Below are positions 7,846-15,239 of a stretch of DNA of 42,158 nt, in pieces; the first letter of the stretch is position 1, and each line of letters opens with the position of its first letter. Source of the stretch: Clostridiales bacterium (GTDB lineage: Bacteria; Bacillota; Clostridia; Christensenellales; Aristaeellaceae). The stretch lies in the NCBI GenBank assembly GCA_004557905.1, contig SFFH01000023.1:1-42158 (forward strand). Reading direction: 5' to 3'. A model generated the notes under the pieces. The model did no database searches and had not been told where the DNA came from. It saw nothing but the letters and a program-made list of their open reading frames with translations. The translations under genes and the position numbers were made by a program.

Positions 7846-7893
7846 GCCTTCCCCTTTGGGGAAGGTGGCTCGCCGCAGGCGAGACGGATGAGG
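7846..7893. repeat. Dispersed 48-bp palindromic repeat family B, copy 1
   Basis: The unit is GCCTTCCCC-TTT-GGGGAAGG, then TGG, then CTCGCCGCAGGCGAG, then ACGGATGAGG, giving two adjacent hairpins. A second copy of the same length is at 9452-9499, with compensating changes in the second stem (CTCGCC/GGCGAG becomes CACGCC/GGCGTG). Very similar palindromes are, from memory, frequent in gut Clostridia. Confidence 0.8.
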
Positions 7894-7917
7894 TTCATCG
7901 CCGCAGGACAGATGCGC

Positions 7918-9126
7918 TTACCGCCATTCGCCGTTTTCAAAGTCCTCCATCCTGGAGGAGCGCTTGAGGATGCGGCTGACGATGCGGTCCGCCTCCTCGC
8001 CCTCGGCGAGCACCGGGCGGTAGTCCGTGCCCTTTGTGAGCGCGGTCAGGCGCAGCGGCACGATGGTCAATTCCGGCGCGTCGGCGTGGTCCTCATAGAC
8101 GGTGAACGTCACACGCGCGGCGTAGGCGTCGCGGTCGTCCGGATCGACATTGCCGCCGAAGACCAGGTTGCCCACGGAGTAGAGGATGTAGGAGTCCTCA
8201 TAGCGCTCGATGCCCTGCACGATGTGCGGGTGATGGCCCACGACGATATCCGCGCCGGCCTTGATCGCCGCGCGGCCGATGCTGCGCTGCTCGCCGGTGA
8301 AGTCCTCGCGGTACTCGCTGCCCCAGTGGAAGGACGCGATGACGATCTGGCAGCCCATCTCGCGCAGCGCCTTTACGTCCTTGGAGATGTCCTTCTTGCC
8401 GTCCGTATACGGGAAGCAGTAGCCCGTCATGCCAACCTTCACGCCGTTCTTTTCAAACACGCCAAGCTTGCCGTTTCCGGAGACGACGATGCCCGCGCCT
8501 TCCAGGTTGGCAATCGTGTCCTCGCGGCCCTGCGTGCCGTAGTCGAGCGTGTGGTTGTTGGCGACGGTCACGGCCTCCACGCTGCCCAGCGTCAGGATAT
8601 CGGTGTATTCCTCCGGGCCCTTGAAGTTGAACTTCTTCTCCTTCTTTTCCGTCTCCTCGGTCAGCGTGCCCTCGAAGTTGATAAGCGTCAGGTCGTCCGT
8701 GGCGAACAGGTCGGTCAGGCCCGAGAAGAACCAGCCGTAGCCCTTCTCCTGCGCCACAGCCTCAAAGCAGTCGTCGCGCTTGCGCAGATCGTCGGTGGAG
8801 CCCAGCGTCGTATCGCCCGCCATCGTGATGGTGAACGTTTTGGGCCAGATATCCGCCGTCTCCTCATCAATGGGCTGCGCGTCCTGAATGTCCTCCGCCA
8901 GGAACAGGGCCGTGGGGCCGTCCGCGCCGCCGATGATGGTGATGGAGGCGTCGTCAGGGTCGGTCGCCGCATCGAGCACGTCCACGAGCACGGGCATGGC
9001 CTCGTCCTCATCAAGCGGCTCATACGTCAGGTACGGATTGGTCAGCTCGTAATTCATCTGCGCGCAGGCTGTGCCCGCGAGCAGCGTCGTCATCAGCAGG
9101 AAAGCGGACAGAATTCCTCTTTTCAA
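7918..9126 (-). CDS. Secreted CapA-family (PgsA-like) metallophosphoesterase-fold protein with GGADGPT motif
   Basis: A 402-residue protein. The TTG at 9126 is preferred because GGAGG lies 8 bp upstream and it leads straight into the signal peptide KRGILSAFLLMTTLLAGTACAQ; the frame is open further up to 9192, but that part overlaps the promoter. After a short acidic linker comes ASITIIGGADGPTALFLAED, then the CapA domain: FTITMAGDTTLGS, LTLINFEGTL, TVANNHTLDYG, IVIASFHWGSEY, ADIVVGHHPHIVQGIE and YSVGNLVFGG. CapA proteins resemble calcineurin-type phosphoesterases and are linked to poly-gamma-glutamate or cell-surface polymers. Here there are no pgsB/C neighbours, so a capsule role is not supported. 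The IIGGADGPT motif is best known in beta subunits of sodium-pumping decarboxylases; its role here is unknown. Confidence 0.85.
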   Translation of the reverse strand: MKRGILSAFLLMTTLLAGTACAQMNYELTNPYLTYEPLDEDEAMPVLVDVLDAATDPDDASITIIGGADGPTALFLAEDIQDAQPIDEETADIWPKTFTITMAGDTTLGSTDDLRKRDDCFEAVAQEKGYGWFFSGLTDLFATDDLTLINFEGTLTEETEKKEKKFNFKGPEEYTDILTLGSVEAVTVANNHTLDYGTQGREDTIANLEGAGIVVSGNGKLGVFEKNGVKVGMTGYCFPYTDGKKDISKDVKALREMGCQIVIASFHWGSEYREDFTGEQRSIGRAAIKAGADIVVGHHPHIVQGIERYEDSYILYSVGNLVFGGNVDPDDRDAYAARVTFTVYEDHADAPELTIVPLRLTALTKGTDYRPVLAEGEEADRIVSRILKRSSRMEDFENGEWR

Positions 9127-9163
9127 TGCTCTTTCCTCCGGATTGTTCTTGTCATTCCTCAAC

Positions 9164-9192
9164 ATTTTATCACAGGCGCGCGCTTTGTTCAA
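9164..9192 (-). promoter_or_regulatory. Promoter for the CapA-family gene
   Basis: On the minus strand TTGAAC (9192-9187), a 17-bp spacer and TAAAAT (9169-9164) precede the TTG start at 9126. The leader is about 30 nt and contains GGAGG. Confidence 0.6.
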
Positions 9193-9197
9193 GACGC

Positions 9198-9226
9198 TTG
9201 CCTTTCCCGCGGCGGCGTGTTATCCT
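9198..9226 (+). promoter_or_regulatory. Divergent promoter for the truncated gene at 9257
   Basis: TTGCCT (9198-9203), a 17-bp spacer and TATCCT (9221-9226) lie 30 bp upstream of the ATG, which has AGGGAGAGG at 9242-9250. It is back to back with the CapA promoter. Confidence 0.45.
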
Positions 9227-9256
9227 TGATTCAGTGAACGAAGGGAGAGGACCGCC

Positions 9257-9490
9257 ATGCACGAGCGCCGCGTCCTTTTGCGCCGTCTGCTGCGCGCGCT
9301 GATTGCCGAGCGCGAGGACAGCGCCATATTGTACATTCCCCACGGCGAGGCCGGGCAGCGGCGCATGATCGATGCGCTGCTTGAGCTGCGTCCCACGCGG
9401 GAGGACGATCCGCTGGCGGAGGACATTGCCGCATACCGTGCGCTGAAACAAGCCTTCCCCTATGGGGAAGGTGGCACGCCGCAGGCGTGA
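9257..9490 (+). pseudogene. N-terminal fragment of a macro-domain ADP-ribose hydrolase-like gene, cut off by a palindromic repeat
   Basis: The start is well formed: AGGGAGAGG, then ATG at a spacing of 6. The peptide MHERRVLLRRLLRALIAERE, followed by IPHGEAGQRRMIDALLELRP, resembles the N-terminal helical region that precedes the macro domain in the protein-ADP-ribose hydrolase family. In those proteins LIRALLAE and IP..GQKRLLRALMNVRP patterns come first and the catalytic macro domain follows. Here, after about 65 residues, the reading frame runs directly into the family B repeat (9452-9499), which supplies the last 13 codons and the stop. No macro domain follows; the next gene is on the opposite strand. 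The fragment is most likely non-functional. The family assignment is from memory of a short region and is moderate at best. Confidence 0.5.
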
Positions 9491-9499
9491 CGGATGAGG
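9452..9499. repeat. Dispersed 48-bp palindromic repeat family B, copy 2
   Basis: Same length and layout as 7846-7893: GCCTTCCCC-TAT-GGGGAAGG, TGG, CACGCCGCAGGCGTG, ACGGATGAGG. The second stem differs by paired changes that keep base pairing, suggesting selection for the hairpin. It marks the broken end of the gene fragment at 9257 and lies 14 bp past the helicase stop. Confidence 0.82.
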
Positions 9500-9513
9500 T
9501 CTCCTGCGCGCCG

Positions 9514-11802
9514 TCAGCACGGATGCAGTCCCAGCGCGTCGCCGATCAGCGTGCCGGCAAGCAGCGCCCGGGTCCTGCTGTACCGGAAGCGGCTGTCGAT
9601 CAGCAGCAGGGAGCCCGTGTCGCTGTCCGTGCGGATAAGCCTTCCCGCCGCCTGAATGACGCGCACCATGCCCGGCAGCGTCATGCACAGGTCAAACCCG
9701 TCCTCCCCGATGCCGTCGTAATACGCCTGCATCGCCTTGACGCGCGCGTCCGGCTGCGGCAGGCCCGTGGAGACGACGATCACGTTCTTGAGCTGCTCGC
9801 CCGGCAGGTCCACGCCCTCGGAGAACGCGCCGCCCAGCACCGCCAGCAGCACCGCGCGCCCGTCCTCCTCCGGATTTGCAAACGCCGAAAGCAGGGCGTT
9901 TTTTTCTTCCTCCGCCATGCCGCGTTTTTCTCTGAGGAACGTCTCTTCCGCCAAACCGTCCTGCCCCAGCAGAATCTCGCCGATGCGCGCCATGTACGCG
10001 TAGGACGGGAAGAAGACGATGGTGTTGCCGCTGTGTCCCTTCAGGTGCGCGGCAATCGCTTCGGCTACGCGCGGCGCGGTCTGCTCGCGGCTGGCGTAGC
10101 GGATGTCGATCGGCTCGATCCGCGTCTCGAGCTGCGCGGCGTCAAACGGCGAGGGGAGCATCAGACAGGCGTCGCCCTCCTCGCTGCCCAGCATCTTCTG
10201 TGTGGCCTCAAACGGCGCAAGTGTCGCGGAGAAGTACACCGTGCCGTGCGCGCGCCTGGTGCTCTCCAGGATCTCCTTCGCTGCCGTCAGCAGCGCCAGC
10301 TCGATGACCGCGTGCTTCTCCCCGCCGGAGGTCAGCAGCGCGTAGCGCTCGTCAAACCGCTCCGCCGCGAAGCAGTAGCCCGCCGCCAGGGAGAAGCTGT
10401 CCATGGCGGACGCGCCCGCGCCCTCTGCGAGCAGCTCGCCCGCCGCTTCGCGCAGGCGCTGCATGGCTTCCAGCAGGGTTTTCGGCGGCTCGGTCATCCG
10501 CTCAAAGTCCTCCGCCTGCGCCAGTTCCTTCATCGCTGCAATCGCCCGGGTCTGCGCGCGGTAGAGCGGGTTCTTGCGGCCCAGCGCGCGGCCCGTCTCC
10601 CGGCGCAGCCGCGAAAGCTCATCAAGGCTCGCCACCGCGGAATACGCGTCGCGCACGCGGGGCGCAAGCTGGTGCGCCTCGTCCACCAGCAGGCACGCGC
10701 CGCCCGGGCCGCTCATCAGCCGGTCCATCGCCACCATCGGGTCGAACACATAGTTGTAATCGCAGACGACCACGTCGGAAAGCATCGCGATCTCCAGCGA
10801 CAGCTCGAACGGGCAGACCCGGTGCCGCTGTGCCAGCGCCGCGATCTCCCCGCGGCCGAGCCGCCGCAGGGTCAGCGCCTCGGCCAGTGCGCCAGGCAGC
10901 CGGTCGTAAAAGCCCGCCGCGAAGGCGCAGTGCTCCGGGCGGCAGTCGCGCACCTCCCGGGGGCAGATCTTGTCCTTCGCGGTGATCTCCGCAGTCATCG
11001 CGTCTGCGCCCGCGCCTGTGAGCAGGTCCATCGCGTCCATGGCGCTGCGCCTGCCCGTGGTGCGCGCGGCCAGGAACACCGCGCGGCTGCATTTGCCCTC
11101 GCCAATGGCCCGGAGCGCCGGATACAGCGCCGCCATCGTCTTGCCGATGCCCGTGGGCGCTTGCGCAAAGAGCCGCTTTCTGTCCCGAAGGGCGACGTAC
11201 ACGTTCGCCGCGAATTTCCGCTGACCCGCGCGGTACGTCCCGAAGGGGAACGGCAGGTTTTCAAGCGTCGCATCCCGCGCCTGCCGCCGCGCGAGCTTCC
11301 TTTCCTCCCAGGCGCAGGCCGCCGCGCAGAGCGTCTCAAACTCCGCGCGCAGGCGCTCCCGGCTTGGCTCCTCCTCGTACATCGCCAGCGCGCCGCCGCG
11401 CGCGTCCACATACAGCACCCGCAGGCAGACCGCCTCCATCTCCGGCTCATCACACAGCAGCATGTAGCCGTACACCGCCGCCTGCGCCCGGTGCGCCGGG
11501 ATGAGCGGCTGATCCGGCGCGCCCAGCTTGATCTCCTCGATCACTGTCACGCCGTCCTCCCGCAGGAAGATGCCGTCCGCGCGGCCGCTAACGTGCAGCG
11601 TCAGCGCTTCTCCCTCGTAGTCGGCGGACAGCGCCACTTCCTTTCGGTATTCGCGCTCCTGCGCGCTGCTCTGCCGGGCGCGGTGCGCAATCGCGCCCTC
11701 CTGCATCCGCTGCGCGCTGCTCGCCGCCGGGGTCAGGTCGCTCTCGTGCAGCGTCGTCTCCACCACGGCGCGCACGCTGATGCGCGCAACCAGCTTGCTC
11801 AT
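9514..11802 (-). CDS. PD-(D/E)XK nuclease-like plus XPD/DinG-family Fe-S helicase
   Basis: A 762-residue protein. Residues 1-175 carry a RecB/Cas4-like nuclease pattern: GRADGIF (Asp76) and VIEEIKLG (Glu90, Lys92), followed by AQAAVYGYML. The helicase core follows: Walker A APTGIGKT at 215-222, four cysteines at 280, 287, 292 and 330 placed like the 4Fe-4S cluster of XPD helicases, DEAH at 374-377, FSATLAPF, and motif VI QAAGRLIR near the C-terminus. By family it is a 5'-3' DNA helicase for repair, possibly with nuclease trimming. The start ATG overlaps the upstream gene's stop by four bases (ATGA), so translation of the two is coupled. Such fusions are widespread in Clostridia and annotated as ATP-dependent DNA helicase. 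Nuclease activity is inferred from the motif only. Confidence 0.88.
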   Translation of the reverse strand: MSKLVARISVRAVVETTLHESDLTPAASSAQRMQEGAIAHRARQSSAQEREYRKEVALSADYEGEALTLHVSGRADGIFLREDGVTVIEEIKLGAPDQPLIPAHRAQAAVYGYMLLCDEPEMEAVCLRVLYVDARGGALAMYEEEPSRERLRAEFETLCAAACAWEERKLARRQARDATLENLPFPFGTYRAGQRKFAANVYVALRDRKRLFAQAPTGIGKTMAALYPALRAIGEGKCSRAVFLAARTTGRRSAMDAMDLLTGAGADAMTAEITAKDKICPREVRDCRPEHCAFAAGFYDRLPGALAEALTLRRLGRGEIAALAQRHRVCPFELSLEIAMLSDVVVCDYNYVFDPMVAMDRLMSGPGGACLLVDEAHQLAPRVRDAYSAVASLDELSRLRRETGRALGRKNPLYRAQTRAIAAMKELAQAEDFERMTEPPKTLLEAMQRLREAAGELLAEGAGASAMDSFSLAAGYCFAAERFDERYALLTSGGEKHAVIELALLTAAKEILESTRRAHGTVYFSATLAPFEATQKMLGSEEGDACLMLPSPFDAAQLETRIEPIDIRYASREQTAPRVAEAIAAHLKGHSGNTIVFFPSYAYMARIGEILLGQDGLAEETFLREKRGMAEEEKNALLSAFANPEEDGRAVLLAVLGGAFSEGVDLPGEQLKNVIVVSTGLPQPDARVKAMQAYYDGIGEDGFDLCMTLPGMVRVIQAAGRLIRTDSDTGSLLLIDSRFRYSRTRALLAGTLIGDALGLHPC

Positions 11803-14084
11803 GCGCGTCTCCTCATGCGCCGCAGCAGCACAGCCAGAACCGCCGCGCCCAGCACCGACACAGCGCAGGCCAGGTTCCAGGCAAGCGGCGCTTCATACCA
11901 GACAGCGATCTGCACGTTTTCGCCCTCCGGCACGCCATAGAGGCGAATCACGTTGTTTTCGCCCATGGACACGCGGCACGGCTCCCCGTTCGCCGTCGCC
12001 CGGTAGCCCGGATAGTACAGCAGCGGCACCTCCAGGCTGGCAAGCCCCTGCAGCGCGTCCAGCGTAAAGCGCAGGCTGGTGCCCTGCTTTTTGAAGTCGC
12101 GGACGGCGTACTCAGGCGCGCCGACTGCGACGATCTCGCCCGGCACGAGCACGCCCTTCTCCGTGCCCTCGTAGGTGTACTCGTACTGCTCGATGCGCGT
12201 GTCGCAGAAGTCCTCCTTCTCCAGCAGCGGAACGTCCTGCACGACCGCCTGCATGCTGTATCCCGCAAGGAGCATGCACAGCGCCATGACCGCCGCAAGC
12301 GTCTGCGTGCGATGCTTTTCCTCACGCAGATAGCCCCATGCGCCGGCAAAGGCCATCATCGGCGCGGCCACGCCGACCAGCCGCCACGGATACTGAATCT
12401 GCTGAAAGAACGTGGAATACGGCCTGGGCAGATTGCAGGCCCAGTCCCACGGAAACAGCGCCGTCGCGCCCGCCAGCAGCAGGCCGGAGAGCGCCAGGAA
12501 TACGCCGCAGAGCCGGTCCTCCTGCAAAATCGGCTGCTGTCTGCCGTTCATATACAGATGCGCCAGCAGCAGGCCGCAGCCCAGCATGAGCGCCAGACCC
12601 GGCACCACGCCGACGGTGTAGGCGAAGTCCGTCGCCTCGTAGGGCAGATCGGGATTCTGCCCGGGAAAGCCGACAAAGAACGCGCCCGGGCGCAGCACAT
12701 GCTCGCCCGCCATGACCGCCACACTGGTGTTGATGCCCGCCCGCGAGAAGTCGAGGAACGGCACGAGAAACCACGCCGAGCACAGCACGAAGAGCAGCGC
12801 CGCCTTCGCGCATGCGAGGATGCGCCGAGGCTCACGGATGAGCCGCTTTGCGCACAGCAGCGCCGCGAGCGCGCAAAGCGCGGCGGCAAACAGCGTGCTG
12901 AGCAGATGGCTCATGAAGATGCCCGTCATCGCCAGCGCCAGCAGCGGCCACCTGCGCTCGTCCCGCGTGAGCACCTCGACCATCGCGAAAAGCAGCAGCG
13001 GGAAGAAGATCATCGCCAGGCTCTCGCCCAGCGTCGCGCGGACGTAGAGGTTGGAAATCCGGTAGCTGCACAGCGTGTACAGCGCCGTCGCGCCCAGCGC
13101 GATGCGCCGCTCATGAAACACGCCGCGCGCGCTGAAATAGCACACAGCTGCCGTCGCGAGGTTGATCATCAGCTCAAACACGCGCACGCTTGCCGCGAGC
13201 GACACGCCCAGGTTGCGCAGCACGGCGGGGATGTACAGGAACAGCTCCGGATAGAACTGCGGCGCGGCATAGCCGTAGCCCAGCAGCGTGGACGCATGGA
13301 TGCGCACGGGGAGCTGGCCCGCGCGCAGGCCGGAGGCGATGCCCTCGATGCGGTTGAGGTGGAAGAACAGGTCGTGTCCGTCGTAGATGCCCGAAAAGAG
13401 CAGCGGCATGCTGGCAAACAGTGCGATGGCCACCACCGCCAGCGCGTCGCGGCGGCGCTGACGCCCGACGGGCCGCGTGTCCCAGGAGAGCGTGAGCAGC
13501 GCCGTCAGCACGGCGCCCGCCAGCGCTGCATACGCCGCCAGATCGCGCGAGAGCACGCCCGTGCCCGCCTTGTGTACAGTGATAGCGCGAATCTGCGCAT
13601 CCTCCGGCACGTCCATCGCGAAGGCCACCTGCTCGCAGGCGTCCGTCAGCGTGAAGGAAAAGCGCATCGCGCCGTCCATGGCGGGCAGCGTCCTCTCCCC
13701 GTCCTCGATGAACGGCTGGCGCAGCGCGCTGACCGTGCGCAGGGCAAGCGCCTGCGGCGAGGCATACGACACCGTGACCTCATAGGCGCCCCACATCAGG
13801 TTGAGGCCCAGCGTCTCATCGACCGCTTTTCGCGTTTTGGGCGCACCGCCGTACTGCTCGTCCTGGTCCCACATGCCCTCGCGCGCGCGGGCACGCTCCT
13901 TTTCCAGCGCCATCGCCTGCTGCGCGGCTGCCTCGTTCTCCTGCGCCTGCCGCGCGCTGACGAGCACCTGGGAAAGCTCCTCGCCCTCAAACGTCCAGGT
14001 GTACTCGCCTCTGTCCGTATAGAGGAAGACCAGCACCAGGAGCATCAGCCACAGCGCCGCCACGCTCACGATCTTTTTCTTCAT
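11799..14084 (-). CDS. Large polytopic membrane protein, YfhO / PTPS-related family-like
   Basis: A 761-residue membrane protein. The ATG at 14084 follows GGAGGTTTGAAT; an upstream in-frame ATG at 14117 lacks a ribosome site. It has one N-terminal transmembrane helix (VSVAALWLMLLVLVFLYT), an extracytoplasmic domain of about 150 residues with a coiled-coil stretch, then about ten or more helices from residue 190, and a beta-rich domain before a last helix near 735-755. SGIYDGHDLFFHLNRIEGI and the following loops look like the catalytic-loop region of GT-C-type or YfhO/6-pyruvoyl-tetrahydropterin-synthase-related membrane proteins. Those are implicated in lipid-linked sugar transfer to wall polymers. 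The substrate is unknown. Coupling to the helicase gene is probably organisational rather than functional. Confidence 0.7.
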   Translation of the reverse strand: MKKKIVSVAALWLMLLVLVFLYTDRGEYTWTFEGEELSQVLVSARQAQENEAAAQQAMALEKERARAREGMWDQDEQYGGAPKTRKAVDETLGLNLMWGAYEVTVSYASPQALALRTVSALRQPFIEDGERTLPAMDGAMRFSFTLTDACEQVAFAMDVPEDAQIRAITVHKAGTGVLSRDLAAYAALAGAVLTALLTLSWDTRPVGRQRRRDALAVVAIALFASMPLLFSGIYDGHDLFFHLNRIEGIASGLRAGQLPVRIHASTLLGYGYAAPQFYPELFLYIPAVLRNLGVSLAASVRVFELMINLATAAVCYFSARGVFHERRIALGATALYTLCSYRISNLYVRATLGESLAMIFFPLLLFAMVEVLTRDERRWPLLALAMTGIFMSHLLSTLFAAALCALAALLCAKRLIREPRRILACAKAALLFVLCSAWFLVPFLDFSRAGINTSVAVMAGEHVLRPGAFFVGFPGQNPDLPYEATDFAYTVGVVPGLALMLGCGLLLAHLYMNGRQQPILQEDRLCGVFLALSGLLLAGATALFPWDWACNLPRPYSTFFQQIQYPWRLVGVAAPMMAFAGAWGYLREEKHRTQTLAAVMALCMLLAGYSMQAVVQDVPLLEKEDFCDTRIEQYEYTYEGTEKGVLVPGEIVAVGAPEYAVRDFKKQGTSLRFTLDALQGLASLEVPLLYYPGYRATANGEPCRVSMGENNVIRLYGVPEGENVQIAVWYEAPLAWNLACAVSVLGAAVLAVLLRRMRRRA

Positions 14085-14126
14085 ATTCAAACCTCCGCGC
14101 AGGGTATACGCATCCATGATATCTTC

Positions 14127-14155
14127 ATCATATCACGCCGCCGGGCGATGCGCAA
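14127..14155 (-). promoter_or_regulatory. Promoter for the membrane protein-helicase operon
   Basis: Minus-strand TTGCGC (14155-14150), a 17-bp spacer and TATGAT (14132-14127) lie about 43 bp upstream of the ATG at 14084. Confidence 0.55.
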
Positions 14156-14187
14156 GAACAAGCAGCCGCCGCATCGGGCGGGTCTGC

Positions 14188-14226
14188 AAAAACAAAGCAT
14201 CCTCCCCCGGCCCGCAGAGGAGGATG
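14188..14226 (-). terminator. Terminator of the EFR1 ferredoxin gene
   Basis: On the minus strand CATCCTCC (14226-14219) pairs with GGAGGATG (14205-14198) and is followed by CTTTGTTTTT. It is 55 bp past the stop at 14281. Confidence 0.7.
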
Positions 14227-14280
14227 GATCATCCTTCGCGGTCAGCCTTGCCGTGATCTCTTCACTTGGCGCGCAGTAAA

Positions 14281-15054
14281 TCAATACAAAATTGAATCAG
14301 TATCAAATCCCTTATACTGCTTTTTCGGCTTCGCCTTGAGGTAGACCGTTGCAGCCTGCTTGGGGCAGGCATTGACGCAGCGATAGCAAACCGTACAGTT
14401 GTCCTTCTGGACGAGCTGACCCTTTACGATTTCAAGGTTCTTCATCGGGCAAAGCCTGACGCACAGGCCGCATCGGATGCAGGAATCATCCGCGTGAAAC
14501 GAATGCCTTGCTTTTTCCTCGATTTGGGGATACGCCACATTCTGCGTTTTTCCCAACAGGGCGGAAAACGCATTCCATCCCCGTTTTTTGACAACCCCGT
14601 TTCGGATCTCCCCGCAAATCTCGTCCAGGCGCTTTGCCGCTTTCCTCGGCTTGTTCACCAGCTCTTTTTCATTCATCGGGAAAACCCGTGAATTGCAGAT
14701 ATTGTTGGGCATATTGAAATGCTCTGCATAAAGAACGTGCTCCTCGCCATGGGGAATCAGCCTTGCAAAGGCCCTTGCGCCGTCGCCGGAGAACATCATC
14801 TGCGTGCAGAAAATGATCAGCTTTTTCTCCTTGAACGCATCCATGTGCCGCTCCACGAACTCACGCATAATCCGGGGAACGCAGGAGCCATAGATGGGAT
14901 AGACCACCGCCACGGTATCGACGCGATGCAGCAGCTCGCTGAAATCGATCTTTTCTTCGATGCTATGGCACTCGGCGTCCATGTTCTCGGCAAATCGGCT
15001 CGCGATAAATTTTGAATTTCCCGTTCCTGAAAAGTAAAGTACGGTCATGCGCAT
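14281..15054 (-). CDS. EFR1-family flavodoxin/ferredoxin fusion protein
   Basis: A 257-residue protein. The N-terminal flavodoxin-like domain opens with TVLYFSGTGNSKFIA, the FMN phosphate-binding loop, and continues with VYPIYGSCVPRIMREFV. The C-terminal quarter has two 4Fe-4S motifs, CIRCGLCVRLCP and CTVCYRCVNACP. This is the EFR1-type architecture common in anaerobic Bacillota and archaea, predicted to move electrons between ferredoxin-type clusters and flavin. The partner is unknown. GGAGG lies 9 bp before the ATG at 15054; ATG at 15048 is an alternative. The gene stands alone with its own terminator. It uses more A+T than its neighbours (many Lys and Ile codons), possibly a sign of acquisition. 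Confidence 0.88.
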   Translation of the reverse strand: MRMTVLYFSGTGNSKFIASRFAENMDAECHSIEEKIDFSELLHRVDTVAVVYPIYGSCVPRIMREFVERHMDAFKEKKLIIFCTQMMFSGDGARAFARLIPHGEEHVLYAEHFNMPNNICNSRVFPMNEKELVNKPRKAAKRLDEICGEIRNGVVKKRGWNAFSALLGKTQNVAYPQIEEKARHSFHADDSCIRCGLCVRLCPMKNLEIVKGQLVQKDNCTVCYRCVNACPKQAATVYLKAKPKKQYKGFDTDSILY

Positions 15055-15140
15055 GGCATTCTACCTCCATTCCATCGATCTGGCGCTTTCATCCAATCAA
15101 GCATATCAGAAAACCGCGAAAGAATCCACCGATAACGCAG

Positions 15141-15179
15141 AGGAACGCCCGAACAGTTTCAAAACCTTCGGGCGTTCCT
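15141..15179. terminator. Strong hairpin between the EFR1 and SH3b genes
   Basis: AGGAACGCCCGAA (15141-15153) pairs perfectly with TTCGGGCGTTCCT (15167-15179) across a 13-base loop. No T-run follows on the minus strand, so it may be a weak terminator or an mRNA 3' protector for the gene ending at 15240. Confidence 0.4.
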
Positions 15180-15239
15180 CCTGGTATTCACGTCATGGCG
15201 GCATCATCGTCTGCCGCAGCAATCTGCTTTGATCGCCTG

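Noticed and set aside
9487..11940. 817-codon open frame on the plus strand across the helicase gene
   Set aside because: Arg/Ala/Gln-rich with no domain; the minus-strand helicase has full catalytic motifs.
14087..14284. Small minus-strand gene between the membrane protein and EFR1 genes
   Set aside because: It overlaps the EFR1 terminator and the membrane protein promoter and has no ribosome site or conserved pattern.
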